Source: an uncultured Ruminococcus sp. (GTDB lineage Bacteria; Bacillota; Clostridia; Lachnospirales; Lachnospiraceae). Taken from it: a DNA stretch of 33,456 nucleotides. The notes beneath the pieces are model-generated. The model did not search any database. It was not told the DNA's origin and saw only the letters and a list, made by a program, of their open reading frames with translations. How positions within the stretch are numbered: position 1 is the first letter of the stretch; each line of letters begins with the position of its first letter. The stretch is from positions 1 to 33,456 of the forward strand of contig UQVC01000028.1 of assembly GCA_900544395.1 (NCBI GenBank), in the 5' to 3' direction. The position numbers and the translations under genes are program-made. Positions 16,781-23,969 of this stretch are shown here, one piece after another.

Positions 16781-17794
16781 CTATTCTCTGTTGGCTGCCA
16801 TCTGATCCTTAAGACTGGCAATCAGTTCATCTTTTTCCTTCAACTCTTCTTCATTCTCCTTTAGCTTCTCTTGATTCTGCCTCAATTGCTCTTTTTTCTG
16901 CTGTAATTCCCGCTCTTGTTCTTCAATTATAAATTTTACTGTATTTCGATCCAATTCCTGTAATTCTTTTGAAAACATCCGTACCACCTCTTCTACATTT
17001 TCACAAATGTCGTAAATTTCTTGATACATATCTTCAAACTCAGGATACTTTTCTATTAGTTCTTTTATTTTTTCTGGAGTATCACTACTTAAAAAAGTAA
17101 GCCATGCATCAAGCTTGTTATCGATGATGCTATTGTGCTTTGTTTTCTTAAAAATGTCAAGCGGCACTAATACATATTCCTGCAGCAGATTCACTGAAAG
17201 TCCTGTATCAAACTGCTGCTTCGCCCGGTGAACATATGTATGTGGAAATTCTTGAAATTCTTTCGTACTTTTTTCGATAAATACAATTGTATATACATTT
17301 TTCACATCTCGATAGGTAAAATTTCTCTTTTTTCTGCTTCTCACGCTTTTATACTGACGCAAAAGCAAATCTGCAGAATAGCAGGCACACCGCTCTCTAG
17401 GAAAGAGATATCCGATTCTCTGAATCTCTACATTTGCCAGGCTTCTATCCATCAATTCTACCACAATATCCATAAGAACCAAACTTTGTTCATCTGCGAT
17501 TCTTGTTCCATCATTTGGGATCACCTGTCTGATCTTCACATCAGTCTTTAAAATACAAGATAGTAATTCTTCCAGACGTTCCGGATGATAAATGGGATTC
17601 AAAATCTCCTTTCCAAATCCATCATACAATACCTTCACTCCACGTGCACCCGAACAGAAATTTAAAAAATCACTCTGCTGAGCTTCTGTCCAGCTCTCGT
17701 ATTCTGCGAGCAAATTCTCATCACTGCTAATTTCGTCCAAAATTGCTTCTTTCGTCCGGATATTTGGAAATAATTGTTTTAAAGTTTCTGTCAT
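16781..17794 (-). CDS. Rpn-family / PD-(D/E)XK nuclease family transposase-like protein
   Basis: The 337-residue protein matches the PDDEXK_2 (Rpn recombination-promoting nuclease) family common in Lachnospiraceae. The nuclease core shows GVKVLYDGFGKEILNPIYHP and RLEELLSCIL, then ADEQSLVLMDIVVELMDRS and NVEIQRIGY, holding the acidic and Glu-x-Gln residues, followed by ACYSADLLLRQY. From about residue 275 the protein is a charged coiled coil rich in Gln, Lys and Glu. ATG 17794 is chosen for AGGAG eight bases upstream over a GTG at 17800. It appears full-length. These genes are multicopy and may act in recombination; no terminal repeats are seen here. Confidence 0.82.
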   Translation of the reverse strand: MTETLKQLFPNIRTKEAILDEISSDENLLAEYESWTEAQQSDFLNFCSGARGVKVLYDGFGKEILNPIYHPERLEELLSCILKTDVKIRQVIPNDGTRIADEQSLVLMDIVVELMDRSLANVEIQRIGYLFPRERCACYSADLLLRQYKSVRSRKKRNFTYRDVKNVYTIVFIEKSTKEFQEFPHTYVHRAKQQFDTGLSVNLLQEYVLVPLDIFKKTKHNSIIDNKLDAWLTFLSSDTPEKIKELIEKYPEFEDMYQEIYDICENVEEVVRMFSKELQELDRNTVKFIIEEQERELQQKKEQLRQNQEKLKENEEELKEKDELIASLKDQMAANRE

Positions 17795-18167
17795 ACACAC
17801 TTCTCCTTTGAATTGATTTAATTATTCTTTGAAACTCCTCCTGAATCAGGATATTGATTTGAATCTGGATACTTAAGATTAAGGCGATATGCCTGAAAGA
17901 TTCTTCGACTGCTGAGAAATCAGCATATTGTGTATCCGATATGGATATAGTTTAACACAAACGTATTCCTGAATCCATAAATAAATAAGAAATTTTTTCT
18001 AAAAATAAAAACTTCTGCTTTCCTAACTGAAACTATTTCTATCCAAAAAAGCAGTTCATCGTCTTCTTTGACATAAAATATGCTCCCTCCTACGTGACAA
18101 GTTTTTATTATTTCACTTGTCTGCCCAGAAGGGAGCATATCACATTCCAAGATAACCGCCCTCGCCA
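17795..18167. other. 373-base intergenic region between the Rpn gene and the MATE gene
   Basis: No convincing gene lies here. It holds the long hairpin at 18078-18140. Nearer the Rpn gene, a short open frame on the minus strand ends at about 17819 with a Tyr-Pro-Asp-Ser repeat (two copies, 18 bases apart) and lacks a start. That frame may be a gene remnant or chance. Confidence 0.4.
18078..18140 (-). terminator. long two-part hairpin after the MATE gene
   Basis: ATATGCTCCCT (18078-18088) pairs perfectly with AGGGAGCATAT (18130-18140). Inside it GACAAGT (18096-18102) pairs with ACTTGTC (18115-18121), leaving a small internal loop and a 12-base apical loop. Read from the MATE gene it begins 27 bases after the stop and is followed by TTTT, so a terminator is the simplest reading. 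The two-stem shape is more elaborate than the other terminators here, so a structured RNA or small palindromic element is also possible. Confidence 0.55.
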
Positions 18168-19526
18168 TTACCTCAAATGTCTCTTATTCTTCTCATACTT
18201 TCTCATCACATAAATATAATACGGGATCAGCGGGATCAATGCAGAAATCCAAGCTGCAGGATCCGCAAGACAAACTCCCACAAAACTGGTCTTTCCTGCT
18301 ACTACAAGTACGATCAGCGCTCTGGCTGCTAATTCAAACACGCCTCCCAGCATGGGCACCAGACCGTATCCCATTCCCTGCAGAGCATTTCGGTAAATAA
18401 AAATACTGCCCAGAAATGGGTATGCCCAAAAGACCGCCCGAAAATATAGTTCTGCTGCATGAAGTACTTCTGTTTCTGTTCCGCTTACAAACAGCAATGT
18501 CATTTCCTTTCCCAGAAAGTATACCAAAACCATCGTAACTGCACTCCAGATAAATACCATGATCTGGGTATATTTGACTCCTTTGTGAACACGATCCATT
18601 TTTCCGGCGCCCCGGTTCTGCCCTACATAGGTAGCAATAGTCGCGCCAAATGCAGTAAATACCGTAACGATGATGTTCTGCAGTTTTCCCGCTGCCGAAA
18701 ATCCGGCCATGTAAACTGCCCCATATACATTCACCGCTCCCTGCACAATGATTGTTCCAATGGCTGTGATCGAAAACTGCAGTCCCATCGGGATTCCCAG
18801 TGCAAGCAGTCTTCCCATGCTCTGAAAGGAAATTTTAAAGTCTTCCTCACCAAGTCGTAAAATCGGAAACTTTTTCGCAATATACACAAGACATAAAATC
18901 GCAGAAATGGCCTGTGCGATCACAGTCGCATATCCACATCCTTCTACACCCATTCCAAAATTCACAATAAACACAATATCCAGAATCACATTGATGACCG
19001 CTGAAATGATCAGAAAATACAGCGGTGATTTGGAATCCCCAAGGGCTCTTAAAATTGCCGCCAGTGCGTTATATGCCGCTGTAACGATCAGACCTCCGTA
19101 GATCACTGCCATATAACTCTTGATATCCTTCATCAGATTTTCCGGTGAATTCATCAAACGCAAGATCGGCTCATTGGCAAATTCAAATCCAATGGTCATA
19201 ACCAATGCAAATGCAAACGTCAGATATACCGACATTGCCACATAATGCCGCATCCGTTTCATATCTTTTGCGCCAAACCACTGAGATACCAGAATCGCAA
19301 ATCCACTGGTAATCCCCTGCAGCCATCCAGTTACAAAAAACATCAGGGATCCGGTACTTCCAATCGCCGCCAGTGCGTTCACTCCCAGGAACTGCCCCGC
19401 AATGATGGAATCCGCAATATTATAAAGCTGTTGGAATATATTTCCCAGACACATTGGAATCATAAACTGCACGATCAGCTTCGCCGGACTTCCGACAGTC
19501 ATATCATTTGTCAATTCTTTTTTCAT
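18168..19526 (-). CDS. MATE-family multidrug/toxin efflux transporter
   Basis: The 452-residue protein has about twelve hydrophobic segments in two related halves. Its start, MTVGSPAKLIVQFMIPMCLG followed by NIFQQLYNIADSIIAGQFLG, is typical of MatE-domain Na+- or H+-coupled exporters in Clostridia. The stop of the upstream MFS gene overlaps this start as ATGA, so translation is coupled. The substrate is unknown. Confidence 0.92.
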   Translation of the reverse strand: MKKELTNDMTVGSPAKLIVQFMIPMCLGNIFQQLYNIADSIIAGQFLGVNALAAIGSTGSLMFFVTGWLQGITSGFAILVSQWFGAKDMKRMRHYVAMSVYLTFAFALVMTIGFEFANEPILRLMNSPENLMKDIKSYMAVIYGGLIVTAAYNALAAILRALGDSKSPLYFLIISAVINVILDIVFIVNFGMGVEGCGYATVIAQAISAILCLVYIAKKFPILRLGEEDFKISFQSMGRLLALGIPMGLQFSITAIGTIIVQGAVNVYGAVYMAGFSAAGKLQNIIVTVFTAFGATIATYVGQNRGAGKMDRVHKGVKYTQIMVFIWSAVTMVLVYFLGKEMTLLFVSGTETEVLHAAELYFRAVFWAYPFLGSIFIYRNALQGMGYGLVPMLGGVFELAARALIVLVVAGKTSFVGVCLADPAAWISALIPLIPYYIYVMRKYEKNKRHLR

Positions 19527-20722
19527 CCTTTTACCCTTTCTCTCATTTTTTCACGCTTCAGCAGCTGCATTCCGACCAAAAGTAATACCGGGAACAAAAT
19601 CGCTGCAAAAAGTCCTGCTTTTAAATTATCAGAACATACTCCTGACACCATTCCCACAACACCGGGACCGGAAGAACAGCCAAGATCGCCTGCCAGTGCC
19701 AGCATCGCAAACATTGCTGTTCCGCCATTTTGACAGGATGCTGCCGCCATACTGAATGTTCCCGGCCAGAACACACCTACCGAAAATCCACAAATCCCAC
19801 AACCAATAAGCGCAAGCACCGGACTTGATGACAACGATGCCAACAAATAACCTGCAATACATAAGATTCCGCTTCCAAGCATCATACGCCGCAGAGAAAT
19901 CCGTTCACTTAATTTCGCATACAGAAGTCTGGAGCTTCCCATTAACACTGCAAACAGGCACGGTCCCGCCAGATCTCCCACAGCTTTCTCTACATGAAGT
20001 CCAGACTCTGCAAAAGCTGACGCCCATTGTGACATTCCCTGTTCCGAAGCACCTGCACAAACCATCAGCAATACCAACACCCAGAAAATCCTCATTTTCA
20101 GAAGCTGACGCACCGGAATCCCCTCAACGGTTTCCTCTTCGGCCTGAATCGGTACCAGACCAAAATACACCGCATTGCATACCGGAAGGATTGCCCAGAT
20201 AACTGCAAGCATCTTCCAGTTTTCGATCCCTGTCACAGCAAAAAATGCCGTAGAAATCAAAATAACCCCTACATGTCCCCAACAGTAAAAAGAATGCAAA
20301 AGACTCATGGCCGCCGCTTTTCTTTCTGTTGGACAGGATTCTACGATGGGACTGATCAACACTTCGATCAATCCACCTCCAATCGCATAGCAAAACACTG
20401 CAAGCAGCAATCCCGTATAGGCATCTGGAAGCACTGCTGGAAATACGGCCAGTCCTGCCAAACCAATGGTCGCAAAGATATGCGCCGCCACCACACTGTT
20501 TCGATATCCAATCCGGTCCACATACCTGGCTGCAAGCAGATCCACCAACAGCTGTACCCCAAAATTAAAAGAAACAAGGAGCGCGATCTTATCTAGTGAA
20601 ATCTGATAAGTACTCTGAAACGTCAGAAACAACAGCGGTGCAAAATTATTGACGATCGCCTGCGTAATATATCCTAAATAACAGGCATTCAGCGTATGAT
20701 TATAATTTGTTCTAAGATTCAT
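19523..20722 (-). CDS. major facilitator superfamily transporter
   Basis: The 399-residue protein has twelve predicted membrane segments, an Asp-Arg-Ile-Gly-Tyr-Arg loop between helices 2 and 3 (the MFS motif A position) and a matching Ser-Glu-Arg-Ile-Ser-Leu-Arg-Arg loop in the second half. AIGGGLIEVLISPIVESCPT resembles the FucP/sugar-permease-like branch, so a sugar or small metabolite is more likely than a drug, but this is uncertain. GAGG precedes the ATG. It is the first gene of a two-transporter operon with the MATE gene. Confidence 0.88.
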   Translation of the reverse strand: MNLRTNYNHTLNACYLGYITQAIVNNFAPLLFLTFQSTYQISLDKIALLVSFNFGVQLLVDLLAARYVDRIGYRNSVVAAHIFATIGLAGLAVFPAVLPDAYTGLLLAVFCYAIGGGLIEVLISPIVESCPTERKAAAMSLLHSFYCWGHVGVILISTAFFAVTGIENWKMLAVIWAILPVCNAVYFGLVPIQAEEETVEGIPVRQLLKMRIFWVLVLLMVCAGASEQGMSQWASAFAESGLHVEKAVGDLAGPCLFAVLMGSSRLLYAKLSERISLRRMMLGSGILCIAGYLLASLSSSPVLALIGCGICGFSVGVFWPGTFSMAAASCQNGGTAMFAMLALAGDLGCSSGPGVVGMVSGVCSDNLKAGLFAAILFPVLLLVGMQLLKREKMRERVKG

Positions 20723-20756
20723 TTTCGTTCCTCAACCCTCATTTTTTCATATCAAA

Positions 20757-20795
20757 AGAGAGTATACCACACATGATTCGCATCGTATACTCTCT
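20757..20795. terminator. terminator after the FeoB-associated gene
   Basis: AGAGAGTATAC (20757-20767) pairs perfectly with GTATACTCTCT (20785-20795), with A/T tracts on both sides. It lies between the small iron-related gene and the MFS operon. On the minus strand its distal arm contains TGGTATACT, which could double as an extended -10 for the MFS gene. Confidence 0.65.
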
Positions 20796-20830
20796 ATTTT
20801 CTACTTTTTTGCACAAATTTTTGTCTTTTT

Positions 20831-21025
20831 TTAACTTTTATGCTCTTTTAAAATCTCTTCTGATTTCATCTGTTGTTTTGTTTCACTGTGGCATCCACTG
20901 CAGCTTCCTCCACAACCGGAACATCCTGCACATCCACCTTTTTTTCGGTCACGGATGATTGTACGGACAGAGAATAGAACACCTATGATTAAAAGAAGCA
21001 AAATAATACTTGTCACTGTATTCAT
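20831..21025 (-). CDS. FeoB-associated Cys-rich membrane protein
   Basis: The 64-residue protein has one N-terminal membrane helix (VTSIILLLLIIGVLFSV), a basic stretch Arg-Asp-Arg-Lys-Lys, then a Cys/Gly cluster GGCAGCSGCGGSCSGCH with five Cys. This matches the FeoB-associated Cys-rich membrane protein family, normally beside ferrous iron permease FeoB and proposed to bind iron at the inner face. feoA and feoB are not in the window. It is divergent from a DtxR-type regulator and has a DtxR-box-like palindrome in its leader, supporting an iron role. Confidence 0.88.
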   Translation of the reverse strand: MNTVTSIILLLLIIGVLFSVRTIIRDRKKGGCAGCSGCGGSCSGCHSETKQQMKSEEILKEHKS

Positions 21026-21042
21026 TCTTATCGCCCTCTCAA

Positions 21043-21056
21043 TTAGTTTTGTCTAA
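21043..21056. promoter_or_regulatory. DtxR/IdeR-box-like operator
   Basis: TTAGTTTTGTCTAA has the TTAG-N6-CTAA half-sites of metal-regulator boxes and agrees with the DtxR consensus TTAGGTTAGCCTAA at 11 of 14 positions. It lies nine bases downstream of the -10 of the FeoB-associated gene, where a bound repressor would block elongation. Confidence 0.6.
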
Positions 21057-21064
21057 CCATTGAT

Positions 21065-21093
21065 AGTTTAATCTTTATTTTGGAATTTGTCAA
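21065..21093 (-). promoter_or_regulatory. sigma-A promoter of the FeoB-associated gene
   Basis: On the minus strand TTGACA (21093-21088), 17 bases, then TAAACT (21070-21065). The DtxR-like box follows immediately downstream. Confidence 0.75.
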
Positions 21094-21121
21094 TCCATTT
21101 TTCTGTCAAAGCAGATTATTT

Positions 21122-21150
21122 TTGCTGTATCCGTAAAAATATGGTATACT
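21122..21150 (+). promoter_or_regulatory. sigma-A promoter of the DtxR-family gene
   Basis: TTGCTG (21122-21127), 17 bases and TATACT (21145-21150) with TGG just before it, an extended -10. It is 33 bases before the chosen start. Confidence 0.65.
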
Positions 21151-21183
21151 AAAAATACTTTAACGAGAAACGAGGTGCATCCA

Positions 21184-21558
21184 TTGAAAACTAACGAATC
21201 CGCAGAAAACTATCTGGAAACGATCTTGATACTGAGTCAGAAACGCCCGGTTGTACGATCTGTCGATATCGCAGAAGAACTGGGATTTAAAAAATCCAGT
21301 GTCAGTGTTGCCATGAAGAATCTTCGTGAAAAAGAACAGATTAAAGTGACAAAAGAAGGATTTATTTATCTTACGGAATCCGGTCAGGCCATTGCCGATA
21401 TGATCTATGAACGTCACAAACTTCTGACCGCATGGCTGACACAGTTAGGAGTTGATGAAGCCATTGCTGCCGAAGACGCCTGCCGCATGGAACACATCAT
21501 CAGCAAAGAAAGTTTTGAAGCCATCAAGGCTCATATTGAAGCACACAGCAGATCTTAA
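21184..21558 (+). CDS. DtxR/MntR-family metal-dependent transcriptional regulator
   Basis: The 124-residue protein has the winged helix start MKTNESAENYLETILILSQK, the recognition region LGFKKSSVSVAMKNLREK and the dimer helix YERHKLLTAWLTQLG. Likely metal ligands by comparison with MntR are the first Glu pair (ESAENYLE), His in YERHK, and Glu-His in DACRMEHIIS. It lacks the SH3-like domain of long DtxR proteins. TTG 21184 is chosen because GAGG lies eight bases upstream; a GTG at 21175 overlaps that site. It is divergent from the FeoB-associated gene and probably senses Fe2+ or Mn2+. Confidence 0.9.
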   Translation: MKTNESAENYLETILILSQKRPVVRSVDIAEELGFKKSSVSVAMKNLREKEQIKVTKEGFIYLTESGQAIADMIYERHKLLTAWLTQLGVDEAIAAEDACRMEHIISKESFEAIKAHIEAHSRS

Positions 21559-21562
21559 AACA

Positions 21563-21598
21563 GCTGTGGAGAATTTCATTTCTACAATTCTCCACAGC
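21563..21598. terminator. bidirectional terminator between the regulator and the C39 lipoprotein
   Basis: GCTGTGGAGAATT (21563-21575) pairs perfectly over thirteen bases with AATTCTCCACAGC (21586-21598), with AAAA before and TTTTT after. Confidence 0.88.
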
Positions 21599-21603
21599 CG
21601 TTT

Positions 21604-22365
21604 TTAATATACGGTCATCGCATATTTTCCTGTCAGATTATAAATCTCTTTCACTTGCTCAAGAGCACATTCTACCTTTCCCTTTAAGGGATCATACAGC
21701 GTCACACTCTGTGCTTCCAGATCATATCCTCCCAGCACAACACAGTGTTCATTCCAGTACCACTGATAGGAATCGCCTCCATATTCCACACTCTGATTTG
21801 AAAAATAGGGTTCTTCCAGATCCATCGTCAACCACAAAAGCACCGGATTTCCAGCTGCTACATAAGGAAAAAACTCTTCCAGATTCAGTTTGCTTAAATC
21901 ATATGCTGTATGCTGCTGATACCGTTGTTTTAAGAATCGATTCGCCGTATTGACGAGTCCCGGCGGATAAATCCCCACTCCACCATAAGTCGAAGGATCT
22001 CCCACATATCCGGATGCATAATTTATCTTATTGTAGATCAGATATTCCTCTGCAATCGTTGTTTTCTCTATGGAATACCCCTTTTGCTTCAATACCATAG
22101 TTAACGCAACGCTTTCACAACCAGTAGGAAGCTCCGGTTTTTGCAGGATCACCTCCATCTCAATCTGCGCCTGACCGGGAAGTTCTTTCTTTTTTTCTTC
22201 AATTTTCTTCTCTATGAGTTCCGTATGAGTCTGTTTTCGGATCACCAGCTGTCTGGCTGATGCCTCCTGCGCTTCTTCCTTCTCCTGTGCCTTTTTCTCA
22301 CATCCGGTCATAAAAAGTGCTATAGCAAACAATACCAGAATCAATCCCGCCATACTCTTCTTCAT
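21604..22365 (-). CDS. C39-like cysteine peptidase lipoprotein
   Basis: The 253-residue protein has a lipoprotein signal: a hydrophobic helix ending in a lipobox (Phe-Met-Thr-Gly-Cys, Cys at residue 22) and a charged coiled linker to about residue 70. The peptidase_C39_2 fold follows: LPTGCESVALTMVLKQKGY holds the catalytic Cys, NEHCVVLGGYD the His, and LYDPLKGKVE the Asp. It should sit on the outer face of the membrane. Its role (bacteriocin-like processing, wall or peptide hydrolysis) is not known. It lies 72 bases after guanine deaminase, perhaps sharing its transcript, though the functions appear unrelated. Confidence 0.87.
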   Translation of the reverse strand: MKKSMAGLILVLFAIALFMTGCEKKAQEKEEAQEASARQLVIRKQTHTELIEKKIEEKKKELPGQAQIEMEVILQKPELPTGCESVALTMVLKQKGYSIEKTTIAEEYLIYNKINYASGYVGDPSTYGGVGIYPPGLVNTANRFLKQRYQQHTAYDLSKLNLEEFFPYVAAGNPVLLWLTMDLEEPYFSNQSVEYGGDSYQWYWNEHCVVLGGYDLEAQSVTLYDPLKGKVECALEQVKEIYNLTGKYAMTVY

Positions 22366-22437
22366 AATCTGTCCTTTCTTTTTACAGATATTGTGTCCAG
22401 ATTTTAAAAAAGAACTTATACAGCAGGCCTTTATTTC

Positions 22438-23736
22438 CTAATTTTCAGTTTTTCCCAGGCAGACTTCTTTTCCACGTACATACTTTGCACAGACTTCTCT
22501 TTCATCTGCCAGATAAATCATGCGCTCCAGGCGGGACTTTACATCTAATTCCTGTGGATGGATAAGTCTGCTGTCATCCAGAACCACTGCATCAAATTCA
22601 AAGCCCGGCTCAAAACTTCCCACATCTCCGAAAAACGCTCCCCCGCCTTTTGTCGCAATGTAGAATACTTCCTCTAATGTCAGTGGTTTCAGACTGTCAT
22701 CTAACATTCGCCACCGCAGCTTGGAGCCTTGTATCGCAAGCGCCATCGCCGTAAACAGATTTTCTGTGGAGCCTCCTGCCACATCACTTCCGATTCCAAC
22801 AGAAATTCCTTCTTCCAAAAAGGTTCTGACTGGTGCCACTCCAGAAGAAAGATTGAGATTGGACTCCGGACAATGAGCGACAAATACGCCATTTTCTTTC
22901 ATCCGTGCCCGCTCTTCTTCTCCTGAATAAACACAATGTGCCATCACTGTCCTGCAGTCTGCGCCAAACAATCCAAACTGATCATATGCATCCCCATAAA
23001 ATGCAGACCACGGGCACAGTTCTTTCACCCATTCAATTTCTCCCGGATTTTCTGACAGATGAGACTGCACCGGTATTCCATAATACATCTGAATCTTCTT
23101 CAGATTTTCCATCAATTCATCACTGCAGCTTGGTGTAAATCTGGGGGTCAAGATCGGCATCGTATTCTGATATTTTCTATGCAGCACATCTTTGATCCAT
23201 TCCACCGTCTGAATGCCGGATTCCTCTGCGGACTCTTCTCTGAGATAATCCGGACAGTTTCGATCCATGTTCACCTTTCCCACATAGGTCACAAGTCCGC
23301 TTTGCTCCAGCATATCCATCAAAAGCAATGTCGCATCTCTGTGGATGGTTCCAAAAATACAAGCTCTCGTTGTGGCGCTTTTTCTCAGATTGTCTGCAAA
23401 AATACCATATGCTTTTTTCGCATACTCCAGATCCTGATACTTTGCTTCCTCCGGAAATGTGGTTGTCTCCAGCCATTCCAGAAGCTCCATATCCATGCCC
23501 ATTCCCCGAAACGCATATTGCGGTGCATGCACATGCAAATCTGTCAGACCCGGAATGATCAGACATTCTCCATAATCTGTTACCGGAGCGTCTTTATATG
23601 CATCTGGAAGTGTTTCATAAATTCCCTGTACCTTCCCATCTTCACAGACCAGATACTGACCTTCTAAGATACATAGTTCCTCCGTACTTTTGCTGTATAC
23701 AATATTTCCTTTCAAAATAAAAATAGATTCATTCAT
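22438..23736 (-). CDS. guaD: guanine deaminase
   Basis: This amidohydrolase of 432 residues turns guanine into xanthine and ammonia. Metal ligands are seen in GLTDLHVHAPQ (residues 63-73), VQSHLSENPGEIEWV, MAHCVYSG and GIGSDVAGGSTENLF. FRGMGMDMELLEWLETTTFP and the Ala-His-Cys-Pro-x-Ser-Asn block are typical of guanine deaminases rather than cytosine or chlorohydrolase relatives. The frame is open to 23835, but GGAGG seven bases before ATG 23736 fixes the start, and the extra 33 codons lie within the riboswitch leader. A guanine-type aptamer precedes it, consistent with the substrate. Confidence 0.93.
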   Translation of the reverse strand: MNESIFILKGNIVYSKSTEELCILEGQYLVCEDGKVQGIYETLPDAYKDAPVTDYGECLIIPGLTDLHVHAPQYAFRGMGMDMELLEWLETTTFPEEAKYQDLEYAKKAYGIFADNLRKSATTRACIFGTIHRDATLLLMDMLEQSGLVTYVGKVNMDRNCPDYLREESAEESGIQTVEWIKDVLHRKYQNTMPILTPRFTPSCSDELMENLKKIQMYYGIPVQSHLSENPGEIEWVKELCPWSAFYGDAYDQFGLFGADCRTVMAHCVYSGEEERARMKENGVFVAHCPESNLNLSSGVAPVRTFLEEGISVGIGSDVAGGSTENLFTAMALAIQGSKLRWRMLDDSLKPLTLEEVFYIATKGGGAFFGDVGSFEPGFEFDAVVLDDSRLIHPQELDVKSRLERMIYLADEREVCAKYVRGKEVCLGKTEN

Positions 23737-23760
23737 TGGCTGACCTCCTTTACCTGCTCG

Positions 23761-23777
23761 CCCGACCACAGACCGGG
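23761..23777 (-). other. hairpin between riboswitch aptamer and guaD ribosome site
   Basis: CCCGGTC, loop TGT and GGTCGGG (minus strand) form a seven-pair stem with two G-U pairs, 16 bases after the aptamer. No T-run follows, so it is not an intrinsic terminator; it may be part of a translational expression platform. Confidence 0.4.
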
Positions 23778-23793
23778 ACTTTGTTCCCACTCT

Positions 23794-23857
23794 GCTTATA
23801 GTCAGCTGTTTGCGGCAGCTGGTAGAGACGTCCAACCAATTATGAACCTATATAAGC
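23794..23857 (-). ncRNA. guanine-type purine riboswitch aptamer
   Basis: On the minus strand P1 is GCTTATA (23857-23851) with TATAAGC (23800-23794). The core reads CTACC-AGCTG-CCGCAAA-CAGCT-GACTAT, the same layout and lengths as the B. subtilis xpt aptamer (CUACC-GGGCA-CCGUAAA-UGUCC-GACUAU). L2 ends in GG and L3 begins CC, allowing the loop-loop kiss. The base equivalent to position 74 is C, the mark of guanine/hypoxanthine rather than adenine specificity. One J2/3 position differs from the usual UUUCUAC (here UCUCUAC), a site known to vary. Confidence 0.9.
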
Positions 23858-23867
23858 ACCACTACTT

Positions 23868-23884
23868 TTGTGTGTTCCACACAA
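23868..23884. promoter_or_regulatory. perfect palindrome between promoter and guanine aptamer
   Basis: TTGTGTG-ttc-CACACAA: seven-base arms around three bases, 11 bases upstream of the aptamer in the leader of guaD and about 25 bases after the -10. It may be an operator for a repressor or a 5' hairpin in the RNA. Confidence 0.45.
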
Positions 23885-23908
23885 TTATTTTTGTACCTTA
23901 CTAGAATT

Positions 23909-23937
23909 ATAGTAACATTCTCTATTTTTCATGTCAA
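23909..23937 (-). promoter_or_regulatory. promoter of the riboswitch-guaD transcript
   Basis: On the minus strand TTGACA (23937-23932), 17 bases and TACTAT (23914-23909). A TATAAT three bases further on overlaps it at a 20-base spacing. The aptamer starts about 50 bases downstream. Confidence 0.65.
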
Positions 23938-23969
23938 TATTTCTCTCAAAAAGCATTTTATCAGGGATT

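Noticed and set aside
17920..18168. 82-codon minus-strand frame overlapping the MATE stop codon
   Set aside because: It spans the long hairpin, has a poor ribosome site spacing, an unlikely composition and no family likeness, so I treat it as non-coding.
23737..23835. 33-codon N-terminal extension of guanine deaminase
   Set aside because: These codons are the riboswitch leader; the ribosome site at 23744-23748 supports the later ATG.
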